Of a DNA stretch of 64,000 nucleotides, positions 8,211 to 15,696 are shown one piece after another. The stretch is from Butyrivibrio sp. AE3004 (GTDB lineage Bacteria; Bacillota; Clostridia; Lachnospirales; Lachnospiraceae), in contig NZ_JNLQ01000002.1 in NCBI RefSeq assembly GCF_000703165.1, positions 1-64,000 of the forward strand. Reading direction: 5' to 3'. The translations under genes were made by a program, and so were the position numbers. The notes under the pieces were generated by a model. It did not search any database. It was not told the origin of the DNA and saw nothing but the letters and a program-made list of their open reading frames with translations. Position 1 is the first letter of the stretch. Every line of letters begins with the position of its first letter.

Positions 8211-8980
8211 TCGCAATCGCAAATCAGAAAGGTGGGGTAGCTAAGACCACAACCGCCATGAACCTTGGTATAGGTCTCGCAAATAAGGGACATAAGGTGC
8301 TCCTTATCGATAACGATCCCCAGGCAAGTCTTTCAATCTGCCTTGGCTATAGGGAACCAGATAATCTTGATGTCACTATTGTAGACGTGATCGAAAAGAT
8401 TGTAAACGAGGAAGATATACCGGAAGGCTATGCAATCCTGCATCATAGTGAAAACCTTGACCTGCTTCCCTCAAATATCGGGCTTTCAGCTGCAGAGGTA
8501 TCACTTGTTAATGTCATGAGCAGAGAACTTGTGCTCAGAGATTATATAGAACAGATAAAGAACCAATATTCATATGTCATAATCGACTGCATGCCATCAC
8601 TTGGAGTAATGACAGTAAACGCACTTGCATGTGCTGATAGCTGCCTGATCCCATGTGCTGCAGCATTCCTCCCTGTAAAGGGACTCCAGGCACTTCTTAA
8701 AACGATTTATACCGTAAAGCGAAGGCTCAATTCAAAACTTGAAATAGAAGGAATTCTTTTAACCATGGTGGATAAGAGAACCAACTATGCAAAAGAGATA
8801 ATAGCTGAGGTCAATGAAGTTTATGGAAAAACTCTGAGAGTACTTCCTGCAGAGATACCGCTTTCAATAAGAGCTACAGAGACTTCTGCAATGAGCAAGA
8901 GTATTTACGAGTATGACCCGAAGGGCAAGGTTGCCGGAGCATATATGGAACTTACAGATTTTGTTTCAAGTAATTCATAA
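8198..8980 (+). CDS. parA: ParA/Soj partition ATPase
   Basis: 260 aa. Deviant Walker [10 protein letters not shown] (residues 11-19), switch region [10 protein letters not shown], and Walker B-like [11 protein letters not shown] identify a ParA/Soj ATPase that moves or positions DNA bound by ParB. It overlaps the preceding gene and lies 14 bases before parB, the usual par operon. Its presence means the element is kept as a replicating or partitioned molecule for at least part of its life. Length is normal for small plasmid-type ParA proteins. Confidence 0.93.
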   Translation: MCKVIAIANQKGGVAKTTTAMNLGIGLANKGHKVLLIDNDPQASLSICLGYREPDNLDVTIVDVIEKIVNEEDIPEGYAILHHSENLDLLPSNIGLSAAEVSLVNVMSRELVLRDYIEQIKNQYSYVIIDCMPSLGVMTVNALACADSCLIPCAAAFLPVKGLQALLKTIYTVKRRLNSKLEIEGILLTMVDKRTNYAKEIIAEVNEVYGKTLRVLPAEIPLSIRATETSAMSKSIYEYDPKGKVAGAYMELTDFVSSNS

Positions 8981-8994
8981 GGGGGACTTCGATT

Positions 8995-9981
8995 ATGGCT
9001 AAAAGAGAAAAGATACATTTTGAAACTGTAGATGAGCTTCTTGGGGCTCCAACATTTAAGGACGGTACAGAGGAAATAAAGATAGATAAGATCCATCCGT
9101 TCAAGGATCATCCTTTCAAGGTTATTGATGATGAGAAAATGTCAGAACTGGTTGAAAGCGTTAAGATAAACGGAATTCTTTCCCCTGTACTTGTCAGACC
9201 GGATAACAATGGTGGTTATGAAATGATTTCAGGACACAGAAGAATGCATGCAGCTGTGATAGCTGGGGTAGATACACTCCCGGCAATTGTAAAGGAACTG
9301 TCTGATGATGAAGCTGTAATAGCAATGGTCGATAGTAATGTCCAGCGAGAGGAAATACTTCCAAGTGAAAGGGCTTTTTCCTTAAAGATGAAAATGGATG
9401 TCATGAGAAGACAGGGTGCAAGGACAGATTTGACTTCCGCCACTGAGTGGCGAAAGTTGGATGAAGGTACTTCCGCCACTGAGCGGCGGAAGTTAAATGA
9501 TGAATCCGCAGCTGATGGAACCCGTAAGAAAGAAGCTGCAGCCATTGCAGGTGAAGAATATGGAATGGGTAAAACACAAGTAAAAAAATATATCCGTCTT
9601 ACAGAACTTCTTCCGGAATTATTGGATATGGTCGACGAAAAGAAAATCGCAATTGGTCTTGGGGCAGAGATTTCATATTTTGATAAGGATGTTCAAAGAT
9701 GGGTTTATGAGTATCGTCTCGAAAATGGCTTCTTAAAACAGGAACAGATTGAAGCGCTGAAGAATCATCCCAATCTGGATAATCTCACGCAATATACAGT
9801 CATACAGGTTATGAATGCTGCATTGCCTGAACCTAAGATAAGCGGAAAAGTAGCTATCTCAGAAAAGAAGCTGAATAAATATTTTCCGTCACACATGCCA
9901 GCAAGAGAACGAGAAAGAATAATCCTTGAACTCTTGGCGCAGTGGAAAGAATCACAAAAGGAGGTACAGGATGAAACTTGA
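8995..9981 (+). CDS. parB: ParB/Spo0J partition protein
   Basis: 328 aa. The N-terminal nuclease-like ParB domain has GHRRMHAAVIAGVDTLPAIV and SNVQREEILPSERAFSLKMK; an HTH follows (YGMGKTQVKKYIRLTELLPE), then a C-terminal dimer region. Between the domains, where homologues have a short linker, sits an insertion (about residues 142-180) encoded by two tandem palindromes (9433-9493). Its product should bind parS and work with ParA. The 3' end overlaps the next gene by 11 bases. Confidence 0.9.
   Translation: MAKREKIHFETVDELLGAPTFKDGTEEIKIDKIHPFKDHPFKVIDDEKMSELVESVKINGILSPVLVRPDNNGGYEMISGHRRMHAAVIAGVDTLPAIVKELSDDEAVIAMVDSNVQREEILPSERAFSLKMKMDVMRRQGARTDLTSATEWRKLDEGTSATERRKLNDESAADGTRKKEAAAIAGEEYGMGKTQVKKYIRLTELLPELLDMVDEKKIAIGLGAEISYFDKDVQRWVYEYRLENGFLKQEQIEALKNHPNLDNLTQYTVIQVMNAALPEPKISGKVAISEKKLNKYFPSHMPARERERIILELLAQWKESQKEVQDET
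9433..9493 (+). repeat. Two palindromes inserted in parB
   Basis: ACTTCCGCCACTGAGTGGCG (from 9433) and ACTTCCGCCACTGAGCGGCG (from 9469) start 36 bp apart, each running into a near-complementary arm (GAAAGT, GAAGT). The second is ACTTCCGCC with a perfect GGCGGAAGT partner. They encode SATEWRKL and SATERRKL in frame, so they behave like a palindromic repeat tolerated inside a coding linker. Confidence 0.8.
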
Positions 9982-10378
9982 TTATCATTACGGCAGGCAG
10001 GCCATGCAATATGCCATGGTTGAGATACCACTACTTATGTTTTTGGATGATGCATTTGAGTCCTTATCTATAGAAGCGAAAGTTGTTTATGGAATTTTGC
10101 TTCAGAGAATAAAGATGGCAGTCAGAAATGGGTGGAGAGATGAATTGGGAAGACTCTACGTAATATACCCGTTGGAACAGATGCATAAGGATATAGGGCT
10201 CTCTACAAGAACAATCAGTGCGGCATTAAAACAGTTGGAGGAGATAGGGATCCTTGATATAGAAACAAGAGGACAGGGTATGCCCAATCTGTACTACGTT
10301 AAGAATTTCATCTACAAGGATGAAGATAATGGTTCCAGAGGTGCAAAAATTGCATCTCTGGATAAAGGAAGGGGATAA
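9971..10378 (+). CDS. RepA_N-type replication initiator domain protein
   Basis: 135 aa from ATG 9971, behind AAAGGAGG at a spacing of 7. It has the RepA N-terminal pattern: a fixed-length winged helix with FESLSIEAKVVYGILLQRIK, then LEQMHKDIGLSTRTISAALK and a recognition wing ending YYVKNFIY. Such proteins bind origin iterons. The paralogous domain follows in the next gene, so the element carries two copies in tandem. This one lacks the C-terminal DUF6017 part and may be a regulator or accessory initiator. Confidence 0.7.
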   Translation: MKLDYHYGRQAMQYAMVEIPLLMFLDDAFESLSIEAKVVYGILLQRIKMAVRNGWRDELGRLYVIYPLEQMHKDIGLSTRTISAALKQLEEIGILDIETRGQGMPNLYYVKNFIYKDEDNGSRGAKIASLDKGRG

Positions 10379-10387
10379 AAAGGGGAA

Positions 10388-10888
10388 ATGAAATTTGAGT
10401 ATTTTAACGGAAAAGAGCCTGCTTCAAATTGCTTTATAGTCTTACCGAAAGCACTTCAACATGATCCGGAACTAAAAAAGCTATCTTCAAATGCTAAGGT
10501 TCTATATGGAATTATGCTGGATAGGATGAAATTATCAGCTATAAATAATCAGATCGATAAAGATGGTAAAACCTTCATATATTTCTCTATTGAGAGTATT
10601 CAGGAGGAGCTTAATGTGGGCAGAAATACAGCTTTTAAAGTCTTGGAAGAGCTTGATACGGACAATGGAATCGGGCTTATAGAACGTGTGAAGTGTGGCC
10701 AGGGAAGGCAATCTCGAATTTATGTCATGAGAATAGTTGAGGCAAAATACGATTACTCTGCAGATGAATATGAAAACGAAGATACTGTTCCAGTTCAGAA
10801 GTTTATTAATAGGGGATTCAGAAGAAAAAACGGAAGTTTCAGAATCCCAAAATGTAAACTTCAAGAAGTTTATAAATGGGACTTCTAG
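10388..10888 (+). CDS. repA: Replication initiator, RepA_N part (gene appears frameshifted)
   Basis: 166 aa. The winged-helix initiator pattern is clear: LKKLSSNAKVLYGIMLDRMK, IESIQEELNVGRNTAFKVLE and QSRIYVMRIVEAKYDY. In related proteins a linker with repeated EVxKxN-like words leads to a DUF6017 domain in the same chain. Here the frame moves at an A6 run (10824-10829) into TEVSESQNVNFKKFINGTSR, and again near 11030 into the DUF6017 part at 11017-11448. This frame stops at 10888 instead. Full length would be about 353 aa. Decay, consensus error or real truncation are all possible. Confidence 0.65.
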   Translation: MKFEYFNGKEPASNCFIVLPKALQHDPELKKLSSNAKVLYGIMLDRMKLSAINNQIDKDGKTFIYFSIESIQEELNVGRNTAFKVLEELDTDNGIGLIERVKCGQGRQSRIYVMRIVEAKYDYSADEYENEDTVPVQKFINRGFRRKNGSFRIPKCKLQEVYKWDF

Positions 10889-10980
10889 AAGTTTAAATTC
10901 TAACACTCTAGAAGTTTATAATCGGGACCCTAATAAGAATATTATTAATAAAAATAAAATTAATAATAATAATCTTATCC
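10865..10980 (+). repeat. Candidate origin: 23-bp iterons plus AT-rich tract
   Basis: GAAGTTTA starts at 10865, 10888 and 10911, exactly 23 bp apart, with related copies at 10798 and 10833. A 50-base run of nearly pure A/T (about 10929-10980) follows. Iterons next to an unwinding tract inside or beside a rep gene is the classic plasmid origin layout. The repeats also encode the repeated EVY.x.D words of the Rep linker. Confidence 0.55.
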
Positions 10981-11016
10981 ATATCTATCCAAGTAATACT
11001 AAGGCTTCGACGATTG

Positions 11017-11448
11017 ATGGGGATGGGATGTGACTCTGATGAAACAGCTACAAGATTGTATGTCAGGGAAGACATAGGGACTGATTCTATCTGCAGTGCA
11101 TATCCGCATTGGGAAAGCAAAGTACGTGGACTTGAGGATCTGATTGTTGATGTGCTTACTTCAAGACGCAGCACAATCACAATCGCTGGAGAAGAAAGAG
11201 AGCTGAATGTAGTTAAAGGTCGCTTTATGAAGCTTAACAGATTCCAGCTTGAAACAGTGATAGAGAACTGGTCTAAGCTCAAAAAGACACCAAATAATTC
11301 TAGGGCATACCTTCTTGCAATGCTGTTTAATGTGTCCGGGACAGCAGATATGCAGTTTGAGGCTGAATGCAATGAGGGTGCACAGAGTAATTATCAAAAG
11401 GTGGCTGACAATAACAATGCGGATTATGAAGATTTTATGGAGGGGTAA
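11017..11448 (+). CDS. DUF6017 domain, separated C-terminal part of the replication initiator
   Basis: 143 aa. The sequence VREDIGTDSI, VRGLEDLIVDVLTSRRSTIT, GRFMKLNRFQLETVIENW and SRAYLLAMLFN matches the DUF6017 tail of RepA_N initiators. No ribosome site precedes the ATG at 11017 or the TTG at 11014, and the preceding frame runs into it with KASTIDGDGM. This supports a frameshifted tail rather than an independent gene. It ends two bases before the next gene. Confidence 0.6.
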   Translation: MGMGCDSDETATRLYVREDIGTDSICSAYPHWESKVRGLEDLIVDVLTSRRSTITIAGEERELNVVKGRFMKLNRFQLETVIENWSKLKKTPNNSRAYLLAMLFNVSGTADMQFEAECNEGAQSNYQKVADNNNADYEDFMEG

Positions 11449-11450
11449 AA

Positions 11451-11744
11451 ATGTTTGTTTTAAAGCTTTTACTGAAAATCATATTGTTACCGGTATTCTT
11501 GATGGTATGCTTCATCAGGACATGGGTGGAACTGCTTTCAAGGATCGGCTGCGTTATCCTGGGGCTATTTTACCTTGCGATGCTTGTAATAATCATCATG
11601 TATGTCAGCAAGCAGATGTGGGGGGCAGTAGCCATTTCTGTTGGTATGTCATTCGGAGCATTCCTCATAACTTTTGCTGCTGTTGCAGTTGGAATGGCGC
11701 TTGAAGGAATTGGCGATAAAATCAGCGAAATACTGGCATCATAA
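11451..11744 (+). CDS. Small integral membrane protein
   Basis: 97 aa with AGGGG seven bases before the ATG. It holds two to three hydrophobic segments (about 5-20, 30-52 and 58-82) and a short amphipathic tail. Proteins like this follow rep genes in Tn1549-like elements and may belong to the transfer region, but no function is known. It is the last gene before the tRNA, so the rep operon ends here. Confidence 0.7.
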   Translation: MFVLKLLLKIILLPVFLMVCFIRTWVELLSRIGCVILGLFYLAMLVIIIMYVSKQMWGAVAISVGMSFGAFLITFAAVAVGMALEGIGDKISEILAS

Positions 11745-11806
11745 GTGATATAATCGAATGGAAGTGTTATTTTTCGTAGCACGCTGACTTCATATACATG
11801 AGGTCT

Positions 11807-11882
11807 GGGGCATTAGCGCAGTTGGGAGCGCATCACACTGGCAGTGTGAGGGTCACGGGAGCAAGTCCCACTTTGCGCGCCA
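11807..11882 (+). tRNA. tRNA-Ala(GGC), 5' part intact, 3' end replaced
   Basis: Acceptor strand GGGGCAT (11807-11813), D-arm GCGC...GCGC, and anticodon arm TCACA CTGGCAG TGTGA with anticodon GGC are perfect. From 11860 the T-loop reads AGCAAGT instead of TTCAAGT; the T-stem loses two pairs, and the 3' acceptor strand TTTGCGC cannot pair with GGGGCAT. The missing 3' part (TTCAAGTCCCGTATGCTCCA) lies at 21228-21247 and pairs correctly. The gene is therefore split and the left copy should not fold into a working tRNA. Confidence 0.85.
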
Positions 11883-11910
11883 CTCCGGAGATTCATTGTA
11901 TGAAGAAATA

Positions 11911-12748
11911 TCATAATCTCTTGAACCAGTTTATGTAATTCTTATACTCTGACTTCAGACAAATACAGTAGAAGTCCATCTGTGCATCTTTATCAGAAAA
12001 TGGAACAGAAAATCTGTTGTGACGCATTCCAAGAACGCGATTGGTTAGGTCAGTCGAGAAGGCAGGAAGGACGAAGTCTCTGCGACTTCCATAAGGATTC
12101 TGTTCCCGATTGAAGAAGAAACTTCGACTTTGGCATATGTTTTCGGACGATGGCATCCCATACTCCGACTTCAGATACCATGAGAAAACTTTCACCATCC
12201 ATTTGCTTGAACGTGATGGAGCTTTCATATGCAAGTTTATGCTCCGGTATTAGTGATGCACAAAGGTGTTCTGAGCCGCAGTGCTGGGAATGATAAAGCT
12301 CACCTTCAAGCTGATGGTTGAGTATTATCATCTGATATGTTTTGTTATTAATCCCTGTAATAAGGGTTTCTTCATCTGTCATCTCTGTTGATAATGCCAT
12401 ATTAGAAAATGTCGTTGATAGTCTTGGCATCAGCTCAAGAAGCGGACCAGGTGCACAGGATCCTACAGTTATGGTCTTGCTTCTTCTGTCAGAAAGACGT
12501 ACCTGTTCTTCCATGGCCTCATGCATGTGAAGAATATCTTCTGCATATTCTGCAGCTACCTTACCTGTATCATTAAGATACAGTCTTTTTTTCTCCCTCT
12601 CAAAAAGCTTTACTCCAAACTCGTCCTCGAGCTTGCTCATGGATCTGGTAAGTGTAGGCTGCGTAAGATGAAGTGCTTCTGCTGCTTCGGATAATGTTCT
12701 GTGATTCTTAAAAGCTACAAGATGCTCCAAAAGATATGTCTCGATCAT
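11911..12748 (-). pseudogene. LysR-family regulator with one frameshift
   Basis: The N-terminus (from 12748) is a standard LysR HTH: FKNHRTLSEAAEALHLTQPT and LTRSMSKLEDEFGVKLFERE. The effector domain follows, but the frame stops at 12050. The last part continues in another frame to 11911 (EQNPYGSRRDFVLPAFSTDL, NRVLGMRHNRFSVPFSDKDA), and removing one base near 12110 restores about 279 aa. It is divergent from the flavin/redox genes, which LysR proteins of this layout usually activate. The tail carries part of the inducer pocket, so the truncated form would be impaired. Confidence 0.75.
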
Positions 12749-12766
12749 GATATACTCCCAATGATT

Positions 12767-12792
12767 AATATACGCAACAAGTATATTATAAT
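12767..12792. promoter_or_regulatory. LysR-type operator and promoter
   Basis: AATATAC (12767-12773) and GTATATT (12781-12787) form a perfect inverted repeat around GCAACAA, the T-N11-A type box. TATAAT at 12787-12792 overlaps the right arm and would read toward the flavodoxin gene. Placed in the divergent lysR/flavodoxin gap. Confidence 0.55.
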
Positions 12793-12881
12793 ACGAAAGT
12801 TCAATTTTACACAGCTGAATATACGGGGTATCATCAAAACATAGAACATAAACATCGCATATAAAACAGGAGGCGGTTTAA

Positions 12882-13354
12882 ATGAAGACACTTGTAGCGT
12901 ATTTCTCATGGAGCGGAAATACAGAGAAGATTGCCAAACGGATTGTGGCGAAGACCGGAGCCGATATGTTCAGGATCGAGCGAAAGGTACCCTACAGTGA
13001 AGATTACAACACCTGTGCATATAGAGAGGCAAAGGAAGAGATAGAAAAGAAGATAAGACCGGAGATAAAGACACCTCTTCCGGATGTGGAAAAATACGAC
13101 AGCTTGATTCTGGCATTTCCTATCTGGTGGTACACATCACCGCTTCCTGTATGGAGATTTTTGGAATCCTATCCGGACTGGAAAGGAAAAAGATTTATCT
13201 TTTTGCGAACTCTTATACAGATGATCATAACTACATGACCACATCACTTAAGGATGCAAAAGCGTCAGCAAGAAATGCGGATGTTGTTGCAGGACTATTT
13301 AACAAGGAAATAGAAGGGCTGGATGAATGGCTCAAACAGAATAATTTCAGATAA
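12882..13354 (+). pseudogene. Flavodoxin with a homopolymer frameshift
   Basis: AGGAGG precedes the ATG. The N-terminus MKTLVAYFSWSGNTEKIAKR carries the FMN phosphate loop (SWSGNT); IWWYTSPLPVWRFLESYPDW follows. The frame then leaves at the A5 run 13187-13191. One more A would restore IYLFANSYTDDHNY and continue to DEWLKQNNFR at 13354, about 157 aa. It would carry electrons for the reductases behind it. A single A-run change means decay, phase variation or a consensus error. Confidence 0.75.
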
Positions 13355-13371
13355 GAAGGAGGATTTCTATT

Positions 13372-14229
13372 ATGGAGTACATTACACTTAACACAGGAGC
13401 AAAGATGCCACTTGAGGGATTCGGAGTATTTCAGATTCCGGACTTAAAAGAATGCGAAGAGGTAGTTTATAACGCTATCAAGACTGGATACCGTCTTATC
13501 GATACTGCAGCCGCGTATGCAAATGAAGAAGCTGTTGGAAAAGCAGTTGCCCGTGCTATTTCTGATGGTCTGACCACAAGGGAAGAGCTTTTCATAACCA
13601 CCAAAGTGTGGGTAAACGACATGAAGAGTGAGGAAGCTGCTTATGAAGCTGTAAAGACATCGCTTGGCAAGATGGAACTCGATTATGCAGACCTCATTCT
13701 CCTTCATCAGCCAATGGGTGATTACTTCGCAGCTTACCGCGGGATCACAAAGGCATACAAGGAAGGTCTGGCAAAGGCTATAGGTGTAGCAAATTTCTAT
13801 CCTGCTATTCTTACAAACCTCTGCGAGACAGTAGAAGTAATTCCGGCTGTAAATCAGGTAGAGCTTCATCCCTTCTTTGCACAGGAAGCAGCAATTGAGA
13901 ATATGAAGGCTTATGGCGTTGTTCCTCAGGCCTGGGGACCTCTTGCAGAAGGAAAACATGGGATTTTCACAGATCCTGTTCTTACAGAGATTGGAAAGAA
14001 GTATGATAAGAGTGCAGCTCAGGTTGCTTTGAAGTGGAATGCCCAGCGAGGTGTTTCCATCATCCCCAAGTCAGTGCATGTGGAGAGAATGGAACAGAAC
14101 ATCGATATCTGGGATTTTGAACTCACTGATGAAGAGATGGCTAAGGTGGCTGCAAAGGATCTGGGACACAGCGAGATCGTAAACCATGATAGTCCTGAGT
14201 TTGTGAAGTTCGTACTGAATCTGCATTGA
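13372..14229 (+). CDS. Aldo/keto reductase
   Basis: 285 aa, full length for the family, behind AAGGAGG. The catalytic tetrad is complete: Asp44 and Tyr49 (DTAAAYANE), Lys78 (TTKVW) and His112 (LLHQP). The NADPH-binding end reads SIIPKSVHVERMEQNIDIWD. It reduces an aldehyde or ketone with NADPH; the substrate cannot be told. It lies 17 bp after the flavodoxin and 19 bp before an FMN reductase, so the three form a redox operon probably controlled by the divergent LysR. Confidence 0.93.
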   Translation: MEYITLNTGAKMPLEGFGVFQIPDLKECEEVVYNAIKTGYRLIDTAAAYANEEAVGKAVARAISDGLTTREELFITTKVWVNDMKSEEAAYEAVKTSLGKMELDYADLILLHQPMGDYFAAYRGITKAYKEGLAKAIGVANFYPAILTNLCETVEVIPAVNQVELHPFFAQEAAIENMKAYGVVPQAWGPLAEGKHGIFTDPVLTEIGKKYDKSAAQVALKWNAQRGVSIIPKSVHVERMEQNIDIWDFELTDEEMAKVAAKDLGHSEIVNHDSPEFVKFVLNLH

Positions 14230-14248
14230 TTGGAGAGGGAGGTTTTTT

Positions 14249-14866
14249 ATGAAGGTACTTATCATTAACGGAAGCCCCAGAGTGGGCGGAAACACAAGTA
14301 TTGCTCTTGATGAAATGGTAAAGGTGTTTGAATCAGAAGGCATAGAGACGGAAGTTGTTTTTGTCGGAAACAAGGATATCAGGGGCTGCATTGCATGCCG
14401 CGCATGTGCCGAAAAAGGCAAGTGTGTATTTAATGATGTGGTAAATGAACTTGCTCCGAAATTTGAGGAGGCTGACGGTCTGGTAGTGGCATCACCAGTT
14501 TATTTTGCATCAGCTAATGGTACGCTTATCTCATGTCTTGACAGACTTTTCTTCAGCACTCATTTTGACAAGACAATGAAAGTAGGAGCATCAGTAGCTA
14601 TAGCAAGACGTGGTGGCTGTTCTGCTACATATGATGAACTCAATAAGTATTTCACAATCAGTGGAATGCCTGTTGCATCAAGCCAGTACTGGAACAGTGT
14701 TCATGGCAGAGAAAAGGGAGAGGCGGAGCAGGATCTGGAAGGTCTTCAGACCATGCGAACGCTTGCAAGAAACATGACTTTCCTTATGAAGAGCATCGCT
14801 CTTGGAAAAGAAAAGTATGGACTTCCTGAGAAGGAAGAACATCAGTGGACACATTTCATTAGGTAG
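14249..14866 (+). CDS. NADPH-dependent FMN reductase / iron-sulfur flavoprotein-like
   Basis: 205 aa. The flavodoxin-like fold begins MKVLIINGSPRVGGNTSIAL (phosphate loop GSPR..GNT). The motif CIACRACAEKGKCVFND has the spaced cysteines seen in iron-sulfur flavoproteins of anaerobes, and ASPVYFASANGTLISCLDR follows. It probably passes electrons from NAD(P)H to FMN or a small acceptor. GGGAGG precedes the ATG. Last gene of the LysR-controlled set. Confidence 0.85.
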   Translation: MKVLIINGSPRVGGNTSIALDEMVKVFESEGIETEVVFVGNKDIRGCIACRACAEKGKCVFNDVVNELAPKFEEADGLVVASPVYFASANGTLISCLDRLFFSTHFDKTMKVGASVAIARRGGCSATYDELNKYFTISGMPVASSQYWNSVHGREKGEAEQDLEGLQTMRTLARNMTFLMKSIALGKEKYGLPEKEEHQWTHFIR

Positions 14867-14916
14867 AAAGTTATACTATCGGAATTAAACTGTCTAGTGG
14901 TGGTGAGGGAATGGGA

Positions 14917-14941
14917 GGTTCAAGTTTCCGTATGCGCACCA
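14917..14941 (+). other. tRNA 3'-end-like remnant
   Basis: GGTTCAAGTTTCCGTATGCG then CACCA resembles a T-loop plus acceptor end. It matches the displaced tRNA-Ala end at 21226-21247 in GGTTCAAGT and CCGTATGC. The T-stem does not pair well, so it is not a functional tRNA. It may mark an older attachment site inside the island. Confidence 0.4.
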
Positions 14942-14948
14942 ATTTATC

Positions 14949-15533
14949 TTATGGCAGTTTTTTCAGTGTGTTCTCAAAGACATATACGCAGATATCTGCC
15001 ATATGCTCTTCGCTTTCATGCATCCCGTCCCTGAACCAACTGATAAGTATCTGGAAAAAAGCTGCTTCTGAAGCGAGCCTGATGTACTTTGTCTCGGTAT
15101 CTGTTGCAGGGTAGAGAAGCTCTGAAATGGATCTTCCGGAAAAGAGTTCACGCTGTAATATACCTGCCTGATCAAATAAGGTAATGGTTTCCTTATCCTC
15201 ACGGACAGTTCTAAAAACATCTTCAAACCACCGATGAGGGTTCTCGTGAAACTCTGGTTTTTCGCTGATATCAGCAATCCTTTTTATAAGTTTGTTTCCC
15301 AGTTCATGCAAAATATCTTCTTTGTCTGCATAGTTACGGTAGAATGCCGTTCTTGACACTCCGGCACGACGCACGATCTCGCTGACGGTGATTTTTTCAT
15401 ATGGGTGTTCTCCCATAAGGTGCATCAGCGCAAGCTGAAGACATTCTCTTGTCAGCTGGTTAGATTCTTTATTATTCATCCGCAGAACATCTTTTTTCTG
15501 CATTTCTGTCAAAGGTTCTTTTGTGGTAGTCAT
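14949..15533 (-). CDS. TetR/AcrR-family regulator
   Basis: 194 aa from the ATG at 15533, chosen because GAGG lies ahead of it; a longer frame to 15584 lacks one. The TetR HTH is clear (EKITVSEIVRRAGVSRTAFY then RNYADKEDIL), with a divergent ligand domain behind. It is divergent from the radical SAM gene and shares an intergenic region with repeated GTTACA/TGTAAC words, so it likely represses both. The ligand is unknown. Confidence 0.88.
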   Translation of the reverse strand: MTTTKEPLTEMQKKDVLRMNNKESNQLTRECLQLALMHLMGEHPYEKITVSEIVRRAGVSRTAFYRNYADKEDILHELGNKLIKRIADISEKPEFHENPHRWFEDVFRTVREDKETITLFDQAGILQRELFSGRSISELLYPATDTETKYIRLASEAAFFQILISWFRDGMHESEEHMADICVYVFENTLKKLP

Positions 15534-15549
15534 ATTTCTTTTCCTCGCT

Positions 15550-15672
15550 GTTACAAAATGTACGATTATGTAACATCGCTCCAAATGGTATTGCTACTGT
15601 CATGTCCGAGCTCAGAGCCGTTGTATTCGTCTTTTGGCGGAGTTACACTTGTAACATCAGAATGATTGTAAC
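15550..15672. promoter_or_regulatory. TetR operator cluster GTTACA/TGTAAC
   Basis: GTTACA 15550-15555 with TGTAAC 15569-15574; GTTACACTTGTAAC 15642-15655 (perfect palindrome); TGTAAC 15667-15672. The first pair lies just upstream of tetR, the others just upstream of the radical SAM gene. Confidence 0.55.
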
Positions 15673-15696
15673 ACTACATGGGGAGGCAAAACAAGT

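Noticed and set aside
10737..11033. Independent 98-codon gene in the rep region
   Set aside because: It is the middle frame of the split replication initiator (FKKFINGTSR words), without its own start signal.
11807..11882. Functional tRNA-Ala
   Set aside because: The T-loop and 3' acceptor strand do not match the 5' part; the correct 3' end lies at 21228-21247.
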